A stretch of DNA of 64,000 nt, taken from Pseudopithomyces maydicus. Taxonomy: Eukaryota; Ascomycota; Dothideomycetes; Pleosporales; Didymosphaeriaceae. Made by a program: the position numbers and the translations under genes. Shown piece by piece: positions 21,746 to 33,623 of this stretch. Each line of letters begins with the position of its first letter. Position 1 is the first letter of the stretch. The notes under the pieces were generated by a model. That model was given only the letters and a program-made list of their open reading frames with translations. It did not search any database and was not told where the DNA came from. The DNA is taken from contig JANTUC010000009.1 in the NCBI GenBank assembly GCA_026873275.1, positions 1,550,001 through 1,614,000 of the forward strand. Reading direction: 5' to 3'.

Positions 21746-24264
21746 TCACCAACGGCTGTTTCGGATGGGGGCGTTGTTACCGCCAGACCAGCCTACATTA
21801 ATTAGTACGTGACATGTAGCAAGACATAGGTTTAATCTTACCTCCACCTCCGCCGCGACCACGTCCACGACCGCCTCCCCAGCGACCACCGCCGCCTCCA
21901 CCGCCGCCGTAGCGAGCCATTTCGTGAAGGCGAGGGTCAATCTGCTGCTTGGACTCTGTGAGTATGCCAACGAGATCACGAGCCTGCTTGGAGTCTAGAG
22001 AATGGTTAGCCAGCGAATACACTGCAAATTTGGTATGACTTACTTTCAGTGGTGAAGAAAGTGATGGCGGTACCCTTGGTGCCAGCACGACCAGTACGAC
22101 CAATACGGTGGACATAGTCCTCCGAGTTGTTCGGGTAGTCATAGTTGAGCACGTGAGTAATGTTCTTGACATCTTAAACGCAACATGTTAGCATATGAAT
22201 CAAAAAGGCGATTAAAACGACGACCAAGAAAGGCCGCGTGAAGCTGCAGTATGTTGCATGCAACCGTCTCTGTGCGCTACAGATAGTCATGGCATCCGGG
22301 TCCAACTGCAATGGCTGTGACTGTCTCCTGGCCAGAGAACCTTGGAAAAGCTGCGACCTGCGTAATCGCATATCTCAACTTGCCTCAGGGGTATCTAGAC
22401 GATACTTGAAACAAAAAGCGGTGAAGAGAGCTTCACCGACAAGTCCAAGGAACCCTGGTGATCAGTTTTGAGAAACGTAAAGCCCTGGACGATGTCATGG
22501 AATAAAACGCAGCGAGCGCACGAGACGAATCAAGCAGAGCATCTAACAGATCACGCATAAAGATATTCAAGGGGGTCAATGGGGGGAGTGCGGGGGATTT
22601 TTTATCATACCAATACCACGGGATGCCACGTCGGTGGCAACCATGATGGGGCTCTTGCCCGTCTTGAATTCGTTCAAGACCCAGTCGCGTTCGTTCTGTT
22701 GTTTGTCGCCGTGGATGGAAAGTGCCGGCCATCCGTCCTGTCGGAGGAATCGGGTGATTTCGTCCGCAACGCGCTTAGTACCTGTGAAGATCAAGACCTT
22801 GTTCTCCTTGTCGTTCATGATGGTCTCAAGGTGCTTGCTCATCCTGTCGCGCTTCTCGAAGTCGGTGACAACCTCGACGATCTGCTGAATGCGGTGGTTG
22901 GCGGAGAGATCCATGGAACCGATGTTGACCTGAATGAAGTCCTTCTGGAAGTCAGCAGCAAGCTGACGAACTTCCTTTGGCCAGGTTGCCGACCACATGC
23001 AAGTCTGACGATCGGGGCGAATCTGTCCAATGATCTTGCGGATCTGGGGCTCGAAACCCATGTCAAGCATACGATCGGCCTCGTCGAGAACCAAGTATGT
23101 CACACGGCGCAGGTTGGTCTTGCCAGCCTCGAGCATGTCGATGAGACGACCGGGTGTAGCGATGCAGACCTCGACACCACGGGCGAGATCACGGATTTGG
23201 GGACCCTTGGGGACACCACCGTAGACACAGGTGTTCCTGATGCGGGACGACTTTCCGAACTTGCTGATTTCGCCTTGGATCTGGACCGCCAGTTCACGGG
23301 TAGGGGCGAGAATCAAGACAATAGGTCCGTCACCGGGTGACAGGAGAGGCTGTGCGTTGATGTGAACGATGGCAGGAAGACAGTAGGTGAGGGTCTTGCC
23401 CGAACCGGTCTCGGCAACACCAACGACATCGCGTCCGGAGAGGGCCATAGGCCAGCCTTGTGATTGAATGGGTGTGGGGCGGTCGAAGCCTTGTGCCTTG
23501 ACCTCGCTCATAACGTATGGGGGAAAACCGGCCTCGTCGAAGGTTGTAACGGGTCGGGGAACGTTCTTGCCCTGGACGGTGATCTCCTTTTCCTTTCGGA
23601 ATTGAGCAACATCTGATTCCGAGCGGTTGGTGACCTCGGGGTCTTCCTTGTAGAAAGACTTCTCGAACTTGGGGAGAGCATCGAGATCTATGTATCCGGT
23701 TAGTAAAGTCATGTACGACTGATCGTGCACACATACCCCAGTTCTGTTGGGTGAGGCCATCGCCGAGGGCGCCCATCCTGTCACCGCCACCTCCGCCGTA
23801 GCCGCCGCCGCCGTAACCACCGCCACCGTAACCACCGCCACCGCGTCGGTCACCACCGTAACCGCCGCCGCCGCCGCCGTAGCCACCACCACCGCCGCTG
23901 TATCCATTTGAGCCGCCGTATCTAATATCAAGTTAGCCGATGTTTCTGAAACGCGTTGAGACAGGGACTTCTACGTAGCTAGAGAGAGTACCTGACCGGC
24001 CCACGAAAGTACATGGCCTACTTGAGGCACTACTTCAGCCGCGATACTCTCACTGTACGCAGAAGAGATGAGATAAGAAAATGCAAGATGTATGGGGCCG
24101 CCGATCTCCCAAGCCACTGATGCCTACCCATAAGCATATTGGCCACCGGAATAATCGCTGTAAGCGGAGCCCCCATAACCTCCAGCAGGTGAGTCGTACC
24201 CGTTGCCGTTCGAGTATCCGCCGTTGCGGCCACCGCCGCCGTAACCGCCGCCTCCGTAAGACAT
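21746..24264 (-). CDS. DBP2: ATP-dependent RNA helicase DBP2 (p68/DDX5 family)
   Basis: A DEAD-box helicase acting in ribosome assembly, mRNA packaging and decay. Exons are 24128-24264, 23737-23921, 22611-23687, 22044-22172, 21842-21994 and 21746-21792; phases close to 575 residues. The N-terminus is Gly/Tyr-rich. The core shows the Q-motif region GFDRPTPIQSQGWP, motif I AETGSGKT, PTRELA, the DEAD box in VLDEADRMLD, SAT, and VASRGID followed by VHRIGRTGRAG. The C-terminus is RGG-rich and ends NAPIRNSRW. The intron that splits motif V (between SRGI and DVKN) is 438 nt, against about 50 nt for most introns in this window; the other long one (206 nt) follows exon 1. Yeast DBP2 also has a single very long intron in the helicase core that is tied to autoregulation. 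Confidence 0.95.
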
Positions 24265-24696
24265 GTCGTGCGGAGAAAGGAGTGGGTTCTCAGAGAGTGT
24301 GATTGTATTAGGTGAAGGACAGGAACTGAGCAAAAGCCAGTTGTGAGAGGTAAGTGCAGCGCACGAGAGGAACTGCAAGAAAGAGAGTGCGGCGTGCGAT
24401 GATCAGCACGTCGAGTGAAGAGTGTGTTGGGGGTTAGGAGGTGTGTTGGAAGGGACGCCAGAGGCGAGGCAGAACATAATAAAAAGTCAGTCGCAAACGC
24501 TAGCAGAAAGGCGCTATACCTGAAGCGGTGGTAGGGGCGAAGGGTTTATCTTATCACTCTTGGCACACGCGCGGAAAGGGCACACCGACCCGGGGAAACA
24601 CCGTTGCAGTTCTTGAAATGCAGGGTTTTCTGCTACGAAATCTTTACGGGGTTACAAGGGGGCATGGCCTATTTGTTTCCGTAGTCCGTCGCTTCT
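24265..24696. other. DBP2 promoter / thiamine gene 3' flank
   Basis: Both neighbours are on the minus strand, so this interval holds the DBP2 promoter and leader and the 3' end of the thiamine gene's downstream flank. No ORF of coding character. Confidence 0.35.
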
Positions 24697-26836
24697 CTAC
24701 GATGATGCACCCAGGCCCATATCCCAGAACCCTCTCTCCATCTGAAGCCGTTAGCCGGGACTCTGCACTGCCGACCGCATGGTGCGACTATCGATGGCAC
24801 TCACGTTTGTCGCATGTGTAAAAATTTGAGCGAGCTCGTCGATTCTCGAAAGACTCTGCTTTGTCGCATGTGTCTCGATCAGATCTGACGTGTTAGCTCA
24901 CAAGTAGCACGCCACCAGTGTAGTTCGCCGTACCTCGCCCGTTCCTCATCGCCTCGCCGTAGTCCCCCGCCACATATGTTTCTATCCATTTCCAGTACCT
25001 GCTCTCTCTCACTGTTTTGGGATCATCGTACAAGCGTCTAGCAATGATTCCATAGCCGATGAGACAAGGCAACAACGCGATCTGCAGTGCAAGCCAATCT
25101 TCAGATTGGCCAATGTCCAAGACGTATCTAGAACATGTCAGCCAGAGACAACGTGCCACAGGCGATTGCGTACCTAGTGTATGCAGTACAAGCTATCCAG
25201 GTCGTCAGAATTACTCTCTTGACGGTCTGTGCCAAGCTTACCTTGATCTTCTTCTTGACCTTCTATCTCTTCGGGGGTCAGTCCGTAGTCTTTACAGAAC
25301 TCAATGTGGAGCTTGATCTCCTCTTGGAGATGCAACACTTGACGTGCAGACTTCCATCCATCAGCTAGGTTGCAAACAATACGAGTTTACTCACCCGGCC
25401 AATGTCAGCCATCGACTTGGATTTGTAGGACGCCAGCGCGTTAGCTCTTGCAAAGTGAATCTACACCTAATTTTAGACCATTTCAGGCGCAACAATGCAT
25501 CGATCTTACCAAAAACAGATAGTCTTGAATTAGATAGTGCTTGAAGTTGTCGACAGGCAGTGATCCATCAGCCATGCGCTGTACGAAGTCATGGCTATCG
25601 TTGAAGCCAAGTCAAATTGTTTACTATTACAACAGAATCGACACTACTCACTGTGTGTATTTCTTCCACGGTTCTCGGACATCTGGACGATCGAGTAAGT
25701 ACTCGATAAAGCCACCTCTAATATACGTTATTCACGTTATCATCGGGGTATCCATATTAGACGTACGGAGCGAAGGGCAGCGTATAAGTTGAGTGAAAAT
25801 GGTTGATGGGTCCACTACCCATCCCTATATCTACACTGGTCCTGATACCGGCCTCGACGTAGAGATTAGCCTTCTTGACAGCTGCCTTCATGTCGAGACC
25901 CAAAGCAAGATTGCAAGCAATAGCGGCTATTTCGCGAGTTATTAACATGCCATAATCGGCCCCATCAAGACTTACAGGCAAGCGAGCATCCTGTTCCATG
26001 CGTGTTACGACTCTTCTGGTACTTTGTCTCCAAGATGAAAACATCGTCTTCTGGACCTACTAAAATGTTGAGTACGATATGTCTTTCTGCTTCGTCCTTC
26101 GATACGAGTCTGCCTTTTGTCATCGGCAGATGCCCTCCTTTGACAAGGACATATCTCGGTCCTAGTTTTTGTATTCCCTTCGCGATAGTAATGATATCAT
26201 CAACATTCTCAGGGGACTGGAGATAAGAGCCAGCTGTTTTGAGGAGTAGTTCAGCCTCCGGAATGTTTGGCGTAAGAATTGTTGTTAATGGCAGAAGCGA
26301 TTGAATTAGGAGAGAGATCGCCGATTCAGGCAGAAGGGTTGAACCACTTGTTGAAACCATGACCTCGAGTAAAATTAGATTGGGTGAATGCTCCTATCTT
26401 TGTGGACTTACTGGGTCAACAACAATGGTCCTAGGGCGGTGTTTGACGAAAGCATTGGCAACAGCTGCGATCGTGTCCGCCGAAGCGAGCATGCCTCGAC
26501 TGTTTTAGTTATCTTGTATTTGCATAATTATATGGCAGGTATACCAGTCTTGACAACATCGACTCCAATGTCGTTGATGCAGGCATCGATCTGTTTCGTG
26601 AGAAACGGTGGTGGTACGAGGTGTACATCCTCTACGCCCAAAGTGTTCTGCGCTGTTAGTGCAGTCGTAGCAGTCATCGCATAACACCCGTGAGCTGCAA
26701 TGACCTTCTGATCTGCTTCTAGGCCGCTGTAAGCTTTCGATTAGCAGTTCCATACTAGTGTGGGGGGTAAGCAAGGCGCATACGCTCCACCCGAGCTATC
26801 GGAGCCGGCGACCACAAGAATCCGCTTTGGGGGCAT
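24697..26836 (-). CDS. THI20: HMP/HMP-P kinase - thiaminase II fusion, THI20 type
   Basis: A two-domain enzyme of thiamine synthesis and salvage. Thirteen exons: 26784-26836, 26545-26726, 26412-26494, 25976-26363, 25767-25926, 25652-25717, 25510-25594, 25395-25460, 25242-25350, 25174-25192, 24902-25127, 24805-24855 and 24697-24741. The phases all close, giving 510 residues. The N-terminal ThiD-type kinase starts with VVAGSDSSGGAG and has VVDPVMVSTSG, LTPNIPEAE, VLVKGGH and the GTGCSLASA nucleotide-binding end. The C-terminal TENA/THI-4 domain has FVQRMADGSLP, FKHYLIQDYLFL, ACTAYTRYVLDIG and the closing MERGFWDMG. It phosphorylates hydroxymethylpyrimidine twice and, by family knowledge, hydrolyses thiamine breakdown products. 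Exon 10 is only 19 nt. No TPP riboswitch motif was seen upstream or in the introns. Confidence 0.9.
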
Positions 26837-27183
26837 TTGGAATCGGTACTGAGCAGTGTAGGTACAACCCGGAACAAGGATCGAAGCTATGGAAATGTTC
26901 TTCATACGCCCGCACTAGCGGGGTACAAGCGAATCAACGTCATCTTAGTGCAACTGTTTGGCAATATGAGGAACACGTTATCGATGTGATACGAAAGTAA
27001 AATAAACTTCCGAGCTGGTGGGCACTGCCCCTTTGAATAAATACAACGAGGAAACCACGGTAGCAAAATTGCTGTGAGGGTGGGATAGCACAAAGAAATG
27101 CGTTCATAACTATCGAGGCCTCCGCCGCCACTCATTGACTGTTTCCTTTTTCTGACCCTTTCGCCGTTCATAAAGCGGTTATC
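26837..27183. other. Thiamine gene promoter / F-box gene 3' flank
   Basis: A tandem minus-strand gap of 347 bp. No coding ORF or RNA motif recognised. Confidence 0.35.
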
Positions 27184-29119
27184 CTAATCCGAGTCTCCCT
27201 CAAACTCCGAAACGTTGGGATCTGTAAGCAAAAGATGTCAACCATTATCACGAAAATGTATAGAACATTCCCACTTACCTCTATATGGGGTATATTCAAG
27301 TGAACCCGAGACTTTGTCTTTCAAACGGCCTTGAAGAAGGCTTACCTCAATTTCGTTCATGAGCGTCTCAGGTTCGGCCATTTCAACCATGATACGTATA
27401 CCCTGATTGCCTGGTCCGAGCTGGTCAATGAAATTATGAAGTCCATCAAACGTGAACCGCGAAATGCCAGCTAGCACGACGCTGCGAAGATTCCCAAGTT
27501 GACCAATGGGCTCTAGGAGGTCATCTGTGAGCTCCAGGCCACTGATATAGAGTTCCTCCAATTTATTTAGACTGTTGACGATGCTGATCAGGTGCTCTTC
27601 GCGAAACATTTCTTGAAGAAGCAGGCGAAGAACTTCCATCTTCTGAAGTTGTTTGAGAGAGTCCACCAAGATATCGACATCGTCTCGGAACATTCTATCT
27701 GTATCGCCACTGAGCGATAGATATGTGAGCGAGTCCTTCTGGTGAACGAGCGCTTGGTGGAACGAGCGATTATCTTTCAGGGTATAAGAGTCGATCTCAA
27801 GTGACCGTATACGGATTTTATGCTCGATTAGCAAAGGTGCTACAACCGTCGCAGCTGATAGTAGTCCTACGAAACTCAAGCGGTGTAGCTTCTCACAATT
27901 CTTTAGCCAGTCGATTGTCTCTAGGAAAACATCGTGTTGCGATTCCTCAAGAACGGTCCTACTGTGCACGTCTTCAATACGTAGCTCTTCTAGTGACCTG
28001 CAGCCTGAGAGAAATGAGAGGGAGGGAAGTGACTCGTCTGATACGCATATCCTGCAGATTGTCAATGAACAAGCCTTGACTTCCATAAAGGAATCTGTGC
28101 CGTATATGACTCACCACAGACTTCTCAGCGATTGACTATGAGCACTGAGGGCGAGGAATGATTCAGGACCGGCACCGATGTCATTGAGCGTACTCAATCT
28201 TTCCAGGGTATTCGGCCGTAATGACGATAGAAATGTAGCAAATTTGTGATCCTTGTCCGTTCCCATCCAGTGAAAAATCATCAACGCATTAAAGTTTGGG
28301 CAGTGCTTGTGGATAGAGGCCGCCACAAGCTCATCTTCGAGAGCGCTGCCATCCCATAGCTCCAGCTCTTGAAGGCGCGAAACACGAGGTACCCATTGAA
28401 CCAGAGCAGTGGAGGTCAACTGCCCTGTTATGGTTTCAAGAGTAGGCGTGTGTTGCGTCACCACTTCTCCAATGGAACTGACGATTGACTTCACATCCAA
28501 ACGCTCGAATTTCCTTCCATTCTGGCGTGTGATCGTGGTGGATTTCTTAAATTGCTTCAGGGGGCCATCGAAAAATTCTTTGGATACCTTTGCCGAGAAC
28601 TGCTCGTCCTCCAACAAGTTTTCCAAGTCACGAAGATCTAGCGCTCTGATATATCGACAGTACGGAAACAGCGTTGCGTCTAGAGCCGAAGCGATGATTG
28701 ATTTCCATAGAATTCTAGAAAATGGATGTAAATTAGTATGTTTCCTAACTTCCAAAGGCTCGATGGTTCTCGGGGTAGAACTGACGACCATTTCTGCACG
28801 ATCAGGAGCCTCATCGAACGCTGAAATGCAACTTCATCTTGATCAGCGCCGCGAATAGGCGAGTGGTGGTGGGCGCTATAAGTATGTCAGTTCTTGCGTA
28901 CATGCTTAACGCGTTGCACAGAATCGATTTTCCAATAGCATCATAATACTCGTGAACACGGTTTGGTCGCATAAACACGTACCGATATAGATTGGTCAGT
29001 GCAGGTATAGCAAGGCTCCTACTTGCGCAAGCGCAAGAAAACAAGACATCGAACAACTGTTGGTCACCCAGATGTTCGCAAAGGAGGTGTAAAATATCGT
29101 CTGGAAGAGCTGGGGCCAT
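27184..29119 (-). CDS. F-box protein with leucine-rich C-terminal region
   Basis: Likely a substrate adaptor of an SCF ubiquitin ligase. The N-terminus (LPDDILHLLCEHL, then LFDVLFSCACASRSLAIPAL) is a typical fungal F-box that would bind Skp1. The rest alternates short leucine-rich strands and helices (LQELELWDGSALED, LTYLSLSGDT, LEELYISGLELTDD, LRSVVLAGIS) as in LRR folds. Exons: 28983-29119, 28115-28780, 27279-28051 and 27184-27221. With these the phases close to 537 residues. The first intron (202 nt, donor GTACGT) is the least certain: its acceptor GTCAG was chosen because it is the only good one in phase. The gene ends in an acidic EFEGDSD. It diverges from RAD9 with 185 bp between the starts. 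Confidence 0.78.
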
Positions 29120-29304
29120 ATCATATGTTGCTGTTGGATGGCGGAGCGTACTTCACGCGCGTTGACATGGGAAGCCGTCCCTCGTGACGTAGACGCTTGG
29201 CCCGATTCGGACGGCGCGCTCCACGCCTCACGTCGTCCACACTTTCCCTCCAACTCGGATAATGGCTTAGCTCATCTGCGAGAAGCCTCCAATGATGACA
29301 CACG

Positions 29305-30636
29305 ATGGTAGTGCTCAACTTCACATTGACGCCCGAGGCAGCGGCCAAAATTCACGATCTCCTCGTATGCCTGGGAAAATTTAGCGACACTGTTGCCATC
29401 GAGGCGCGTCGCGAGCGGGTAGGCCAACGTCTTCCTCTCTGCCAGTCGCATCTCATTCCTGTCTCATAGTTTACCTTTACCGCTCTCAATTCTTCAAAGT
29501 CCGCCTATGCTGCCGCGACTCTTGATGGCAAGCAATTCTTTTCCAGCTATGAGTGTATACCCAGCCACGGCGGCCCAGAGGGGCGTTTCACGTGTAGCAT
29601 GTACACCAAGGCTCTTCTGTCGGTCTTCAAAGGGCGTTTGCATGACCCGCTAGGCCGTGATGGTGCAATCGATCGGTGCGAAGTCAGTGTCCAGGATCGC
29701 GAGGACGAGACGCAATGCCGCTTTATCATCAAGATGGTGTGCAACCAAGGTGTCATCAAAACCTACAAGCTCACATACGAAGCTGTAGATGTTATGCATG
29801 CTCTTTTTGACCGAAATGTGGCAAAGAATCGGTGGAGCATAAATGCCGGTGCCATGAAAGAGTACATTGAATTTTTCGGCACAAAGACGGAAATGCTTGA
29901 TATATTCGCTGGCGAAGACGGGCGTGCCGTCTTCAAGAGTTATACGGAGAAGATCTCGAACGGGAAAGAAATTTTGAAGCACCCTCTAGTCACTGCAGTT
30001 GCAGTCAACACGACCGACTTTGAAGAATTTAGTGTCCAACCTGGATTGCACATCATTATCAGTGTCAAAGACTTCAAGTCGATTGTCGTGCACGCAGACA
30101 CGATGAAAACGAATCTGAAGGCGTACTACTCTCACCCTATGCGACCCTTACAATTCAGCTATGGCGCTGACGGTCTCCTGTGCGAATTTACGCTCATGAC
30201 ATCCGGTGACTACAACGCCGGCACCGCACCACCAACCCCTGCTTCTGCTACCCAAGTGCCCAGCCGAGCATCAGCAGTAAACTTGGATGCACGCAACAAT
30301 CGGAGCATGCCACCGCCCGTCGAACCCGCTTCAAGACAGTCCGCTCGTCGTCAGATAGGATCACGACAAGCATCGGCATCTGTCCGACCGTCCCAGGACC
30401 AAGAAAGTCTCTTCGTGAATGAAGAGGAGGATGATACCCAGTGGGAGCCTATGGACTACAATAATGAAGAGGAAGCCCTTGGGTGGGATGCTAGTGCTGA
30501 TCGCAACGTTGGTAATTTCGCCACCTTCCAAGACAGCGGAAGCTTTTCGAGAACAGAGGGTGCGCAATCGAATGAGGATAGCATGGACGGCATAGCACCT
30601 ACGCAACGGGTGTCGCAGATCAAGGGTTTGTGGTAG
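29305..30636 (+). CDS. RAD9: DNA damage checkpoint clamp subunit Rad9
   Basis: Rad9 of the 9-1-1 (Rad9-Hus1-Rad1) sliding clamp, loaded at damaged DNA to activate the Mec1/ATR kinase. Exons are 29305-29418 and 29470-30636, for 426 residues. The PCNA-like fold covers roughly the first 280 residues: MVVLNFTLTPEAAAKIHDLL, the RFTFTALNSSKSAYA strand-helix, FKGRLHDPLGRD, and LRAYYSHPMRPLQF-like LKAYYSHPMRPLQF near its end. The C-terminal ~140 residues are a disordered tail rich in Ser, Pro and acidic residues (FVNEEEDDTQWEPMDY), the part known to be phosphorylated in the family. The last residues, VSQIKGLW, look conserved and may be a docking motif. The intron is 51 nt. The start was set from the family N-terminus, upstream of the long open frame. 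Confidence 0.92.
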
Positions 30637-31066
30637 ATTAGAGGGTAGAAAGCAACGACATTCCCAATGGCAACGTAGAAGAGAAAGTTTTTTGTGTTGG
30701 ATTCACAAATATACGAATTCGACGTAAGAGTATTCGTCAGACTTCACAAAACGTAATTGTGACTAATGATTTGTGTTATACCATTTCTTGCATCCAGCAT
30801 TACCCGTTACAAACGAGGCTAGCAATGAAAAGCTCCGTCTGTACATATTGATGTCGCATTCCGCAAGAGTTCCATTCCCTTTCATTTATCTCGTGCGCCT
30901 GGGTGTGATGACCAACCACTCGTGCAACATCTTTCTGGCCCAACAGCTGTTTACTACCATGGTCTGAATCCCAATATGAATGCCCACGTTCTTAACCCAG
31001 CCCCCGAAAGTGTTCCGTGGATGCATTTCCCAGAACTCATAGTAGACGAACATGCAAATACACAGC
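30637..31066. other. Convergent 3' flanks
   Basis: Between RAD9 and the BTB-like locus, which converge. AT-rich; no gene seen. Confidence 0.35.
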
Positions 31067-32243
31067 TCACTCTTCCAGCTTAGCCTCTGCCTTCGCCGTC
31101 AGTCTCTTGTACACATCCCTCTGAAGCTCCGGCAGCTCTCGCAACGGCCCGATGAATTCGGAGCCGTACGTGATCGCCAACTCGTGGAAGTCATCGGCGA
31201 TGGCCTCCGCAATCATATCCTTCATCACGGTGTAAGCTTCCAAGGCCGATCCCTCTGTTTGGTAGACGGTTTTCGCGAACCACCATGTCTCAACCATGCC
31301 CCATGGCCGTGTTTGCTGAATTTTGGCGACTATATGGTCGAGGAGGTCTTCGAGCACAAGTCTGTCCGCGATGGCCCAGGTGACAGCGCATTCGGCAAAC
31401 ATTTCACGCTTGCCCTCTTCGTTGTCATGTGCTACGAATGAACGACCGAATTTTCCAGTGGACAGGAACTCCGCGACGAATCTAAAGTCGTTTGGATGAA
31501 AGGACCGGAAGCAGGGGGAGTCCAACTTTAAAGTTCCATCGTTCATCATCGTTGTACATCCAATTTGCGGATCTGACAGAGAGGGACGCTTGTCGATCTC
31601 TGGTTTTGGTATGATGAATTCCTCTTCGTACTCGCCTTCACCAACGTAAACCTTCACCATTTCTTTACTTTGCGACCTATTAGAAGATGTCAGAAGCAAT
31701 TGAAGTGTTTTTAAAGACTGGCATGACGTGCAGGTTATCATCGATGTAATCACCGCGGTTGGGTTGGTATTGGCTTGGGCCTGGTCGGCTTGGGCTTGCC
31801 TTCTCTTTGCCTTTCCCTTTGTAGTTCGCAGATTGTCCAAGGAAAGAAAGGTCGGGTTGTGGGCGATTGCATGGTTTTTCAGCTAATTTTTGTGTCGAGG
31901 TGGTGACTCCAGCTCTCTTTGTATTCGTCTGTAAGGCTGCCAAGCTGATTTCCTTGGCCATTTTCATGCATTCATCGTCACTGGAGTCGTCTTCGATCGT
32001 GAAAACGCATGTGGGGGAAGACGACGGTGTTGGTAGGTGGGTAGAATCCGACTCGGCAGTCAACTGCCTCCAATGGTCCAAGCTGGAGCCCGGAGCGTCC
32101 ATCTCGTCAAGGACTAATTCGTAAGCGTGTGCTAAGTCGGGATCCTGGTCTTGCCAAGTTGGGCCGAATGGGTCGAACTCGATCATGTCGGACCCTAAGG
32201 CATATACACTGGCACGGTCAGAAGCTGGAATCATGGCTGGCAT
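31067..32243 (-). CDS. BTB/POZ-like protein locus, splice unresolved
   Basis: Two adjacent frames on the minus strand. The upstream one (32243 to 31680) codes an acidic, low-complexity N-terminal region with FTIEDDSSDDECMKMA and a KGKGKEK basic patch. The downstream one (about 31690 to 31067) resembles a degenerate fungal BTB protein: VKVYVGEGEYEEEF, DGTLKLDSPCFRSFHPNDFR, FVAEFLSTGKFGRS, then helices up to LPELQRDVYKRLTAKAEAK. The sequence between them looks like an intron end (CTGACAT...TCTAATAG), but no donor gives a matching phase. Either one base is missing nearby, or the BTB part starts on its own at the ATG at 31660 (197 residues). BTB proteins often bind cullin-3, but I cannot claim that here. 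Confidence 0.55.
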
Positions 32244-32984
32244 GTAGGTACTTGCAATTCTGGCTTCTTTTTAATGAGCAACACAAGCGTCCAGTACCCC
32301 GTTGGCCGCTCATCGAGGACACTCTTAGGCGCCATGTTGTCCACGCATACCAGAGCAGGCCACGGCGGCCTGCCAAATTGCCGCAGGAGAACGTAGTTTC
32401 CTGGGGCGTGCATTGTGATGATGAAGTCAGAGTTGTACTCAGCACAGGTAAATGTTCGAATAGCTGTACAGGCTCCGATTCAAGCAGAAAATATGAGAGA
32501 TTAAGGAAGAAGAGGCTAAAATAGGGAAGACAGAGCATCTTTATAGTGCAAGGGCGGGGGCAGCTGGCGAGTAAAGGTGAATTGGTTAGCGAGCATTGCA
32601 AACGCAGGTGAGAGAAACAGGTGCCGGGTCCTTGCATCATGAGTAGAGACTCAACATTACAGATTTTATGGAACATATTAAATTTTGTGGCAAGAAGTTG
32701 CAGGGTTCCGCAACTAGCTATGGAGGAAGGAGCGATGTACTGTATAACGCGCACAGACCACCCGAACGATCACCGAATTCAAGAACATCTATCTGTTCAC
32801 AAGCTCCAGCTCACGCACAACACGCCCGCCTCCCCGCAGGTCGATGACCGCTCCGAAACCTCCCGTTCTCAATTCCAACCCTACGTAAACGCGAAACCCC
32901 AACTAAATACTGCGCATCCCTCCACACGACTGATTTCCACCCACCGCCGCACTCTACCTCTCGACCTCCGCTCCCGCCGCAAAG
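32244..32984. promoter_or_regulatory. Divergent upstream region, BTB-like locus / SEC11
   Basis: 741 bp between divergent starts. The part next to SEC11 is pyrimidine-rich on the plus strand, typical of a fungal leader. The ORFs here lack coding character. Confidence 0.35.
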
Positions 32985-33623
32985 ATGATGGGCCTTGCGA
33001 ACATGCAGCCCCGGCAGCTGGCTACGCAAATACTCAACTTTGCACTCGTTCTGTCGACCGCGTTTATGCTCTGGAAGGGACTCTCCGTCGTCTCCGACTC
33101 GCCCTCGCCCATCGTCGTCGTGCTGTCTGGCTCCATGGAGCCTGCCTTTGAGAGGGGAGACCTGCTATTTTTGTGGAACCGGGGGCTGGACACACAAGTT
33201 GGAGAGATTGTCGTGTACAACGTCAAGGGGAAGGAAATCCCGATTGTGCACCGTGTGGTGCGGAGATTTGGCGGAGGGTAAGACGACACTGCGCGTGCTG
33301 CACTACGACGTGAGGATTGCTAGATGCCCGATGTCGTAGATGCGGTCGCTATAGGTGCTGATCAAAGGGACATATGCTGATAGTGTGATAACAGTGAAAC
33401 TCCTCTCCGCCTCCTCACCAAGGGCGACAACAACGTTGCGGACGATACCGAGCTTTACGCACGCGGGCAGACCCATCTCAACCGCAAGGAGGATGTTATC
33501 GGTAGCGTGATGGGATTCATTCCTTTCGTCGGCTACGTTACGATCCTGCTGAGCGAATACCCGTGGTTGAAGCAGGTTATGTTAGGCATAATGGGACTAA
33601 TGGTCGTGCTGCAGCGGGAGTAG
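32985..33623 (+). CDS. SEC11: Signal peptidase complex catalytic subunit Sec11
   Basis: The catalytic subunit of the ER signal peptidase, which removes signal peptides from secreted and membrane proteins. Exons are 32985-33277 and 33395-33623, 173 residues, the usual family length. A single N-terminal membrane segment (LNFALVLSTAFMLW) precedes the catalytic serine, Ser50 in LSGSMEPAF. The histidine that replaces the bacterial lysine is His89 in PIVHRVV, and the acidic residues are Asp109 and Asp114/115 in TKGDNNVADD. A second hydrophobic segment (GFIPFVGYVTILL) lies near the C-terminus. The 117-nt intron falls after RRFGG. Two ATGs are adjacent at 32985 and 32988; either may be used. Confidence 0.95.

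Noticed and set aside
24697..27183. A TPP riboswitch in the thiamine gene or its leader
   Set aside because: Looked for CTGAGA and the matching ACC/GATG-type elements; no arrangement fitting the aptamer was found.
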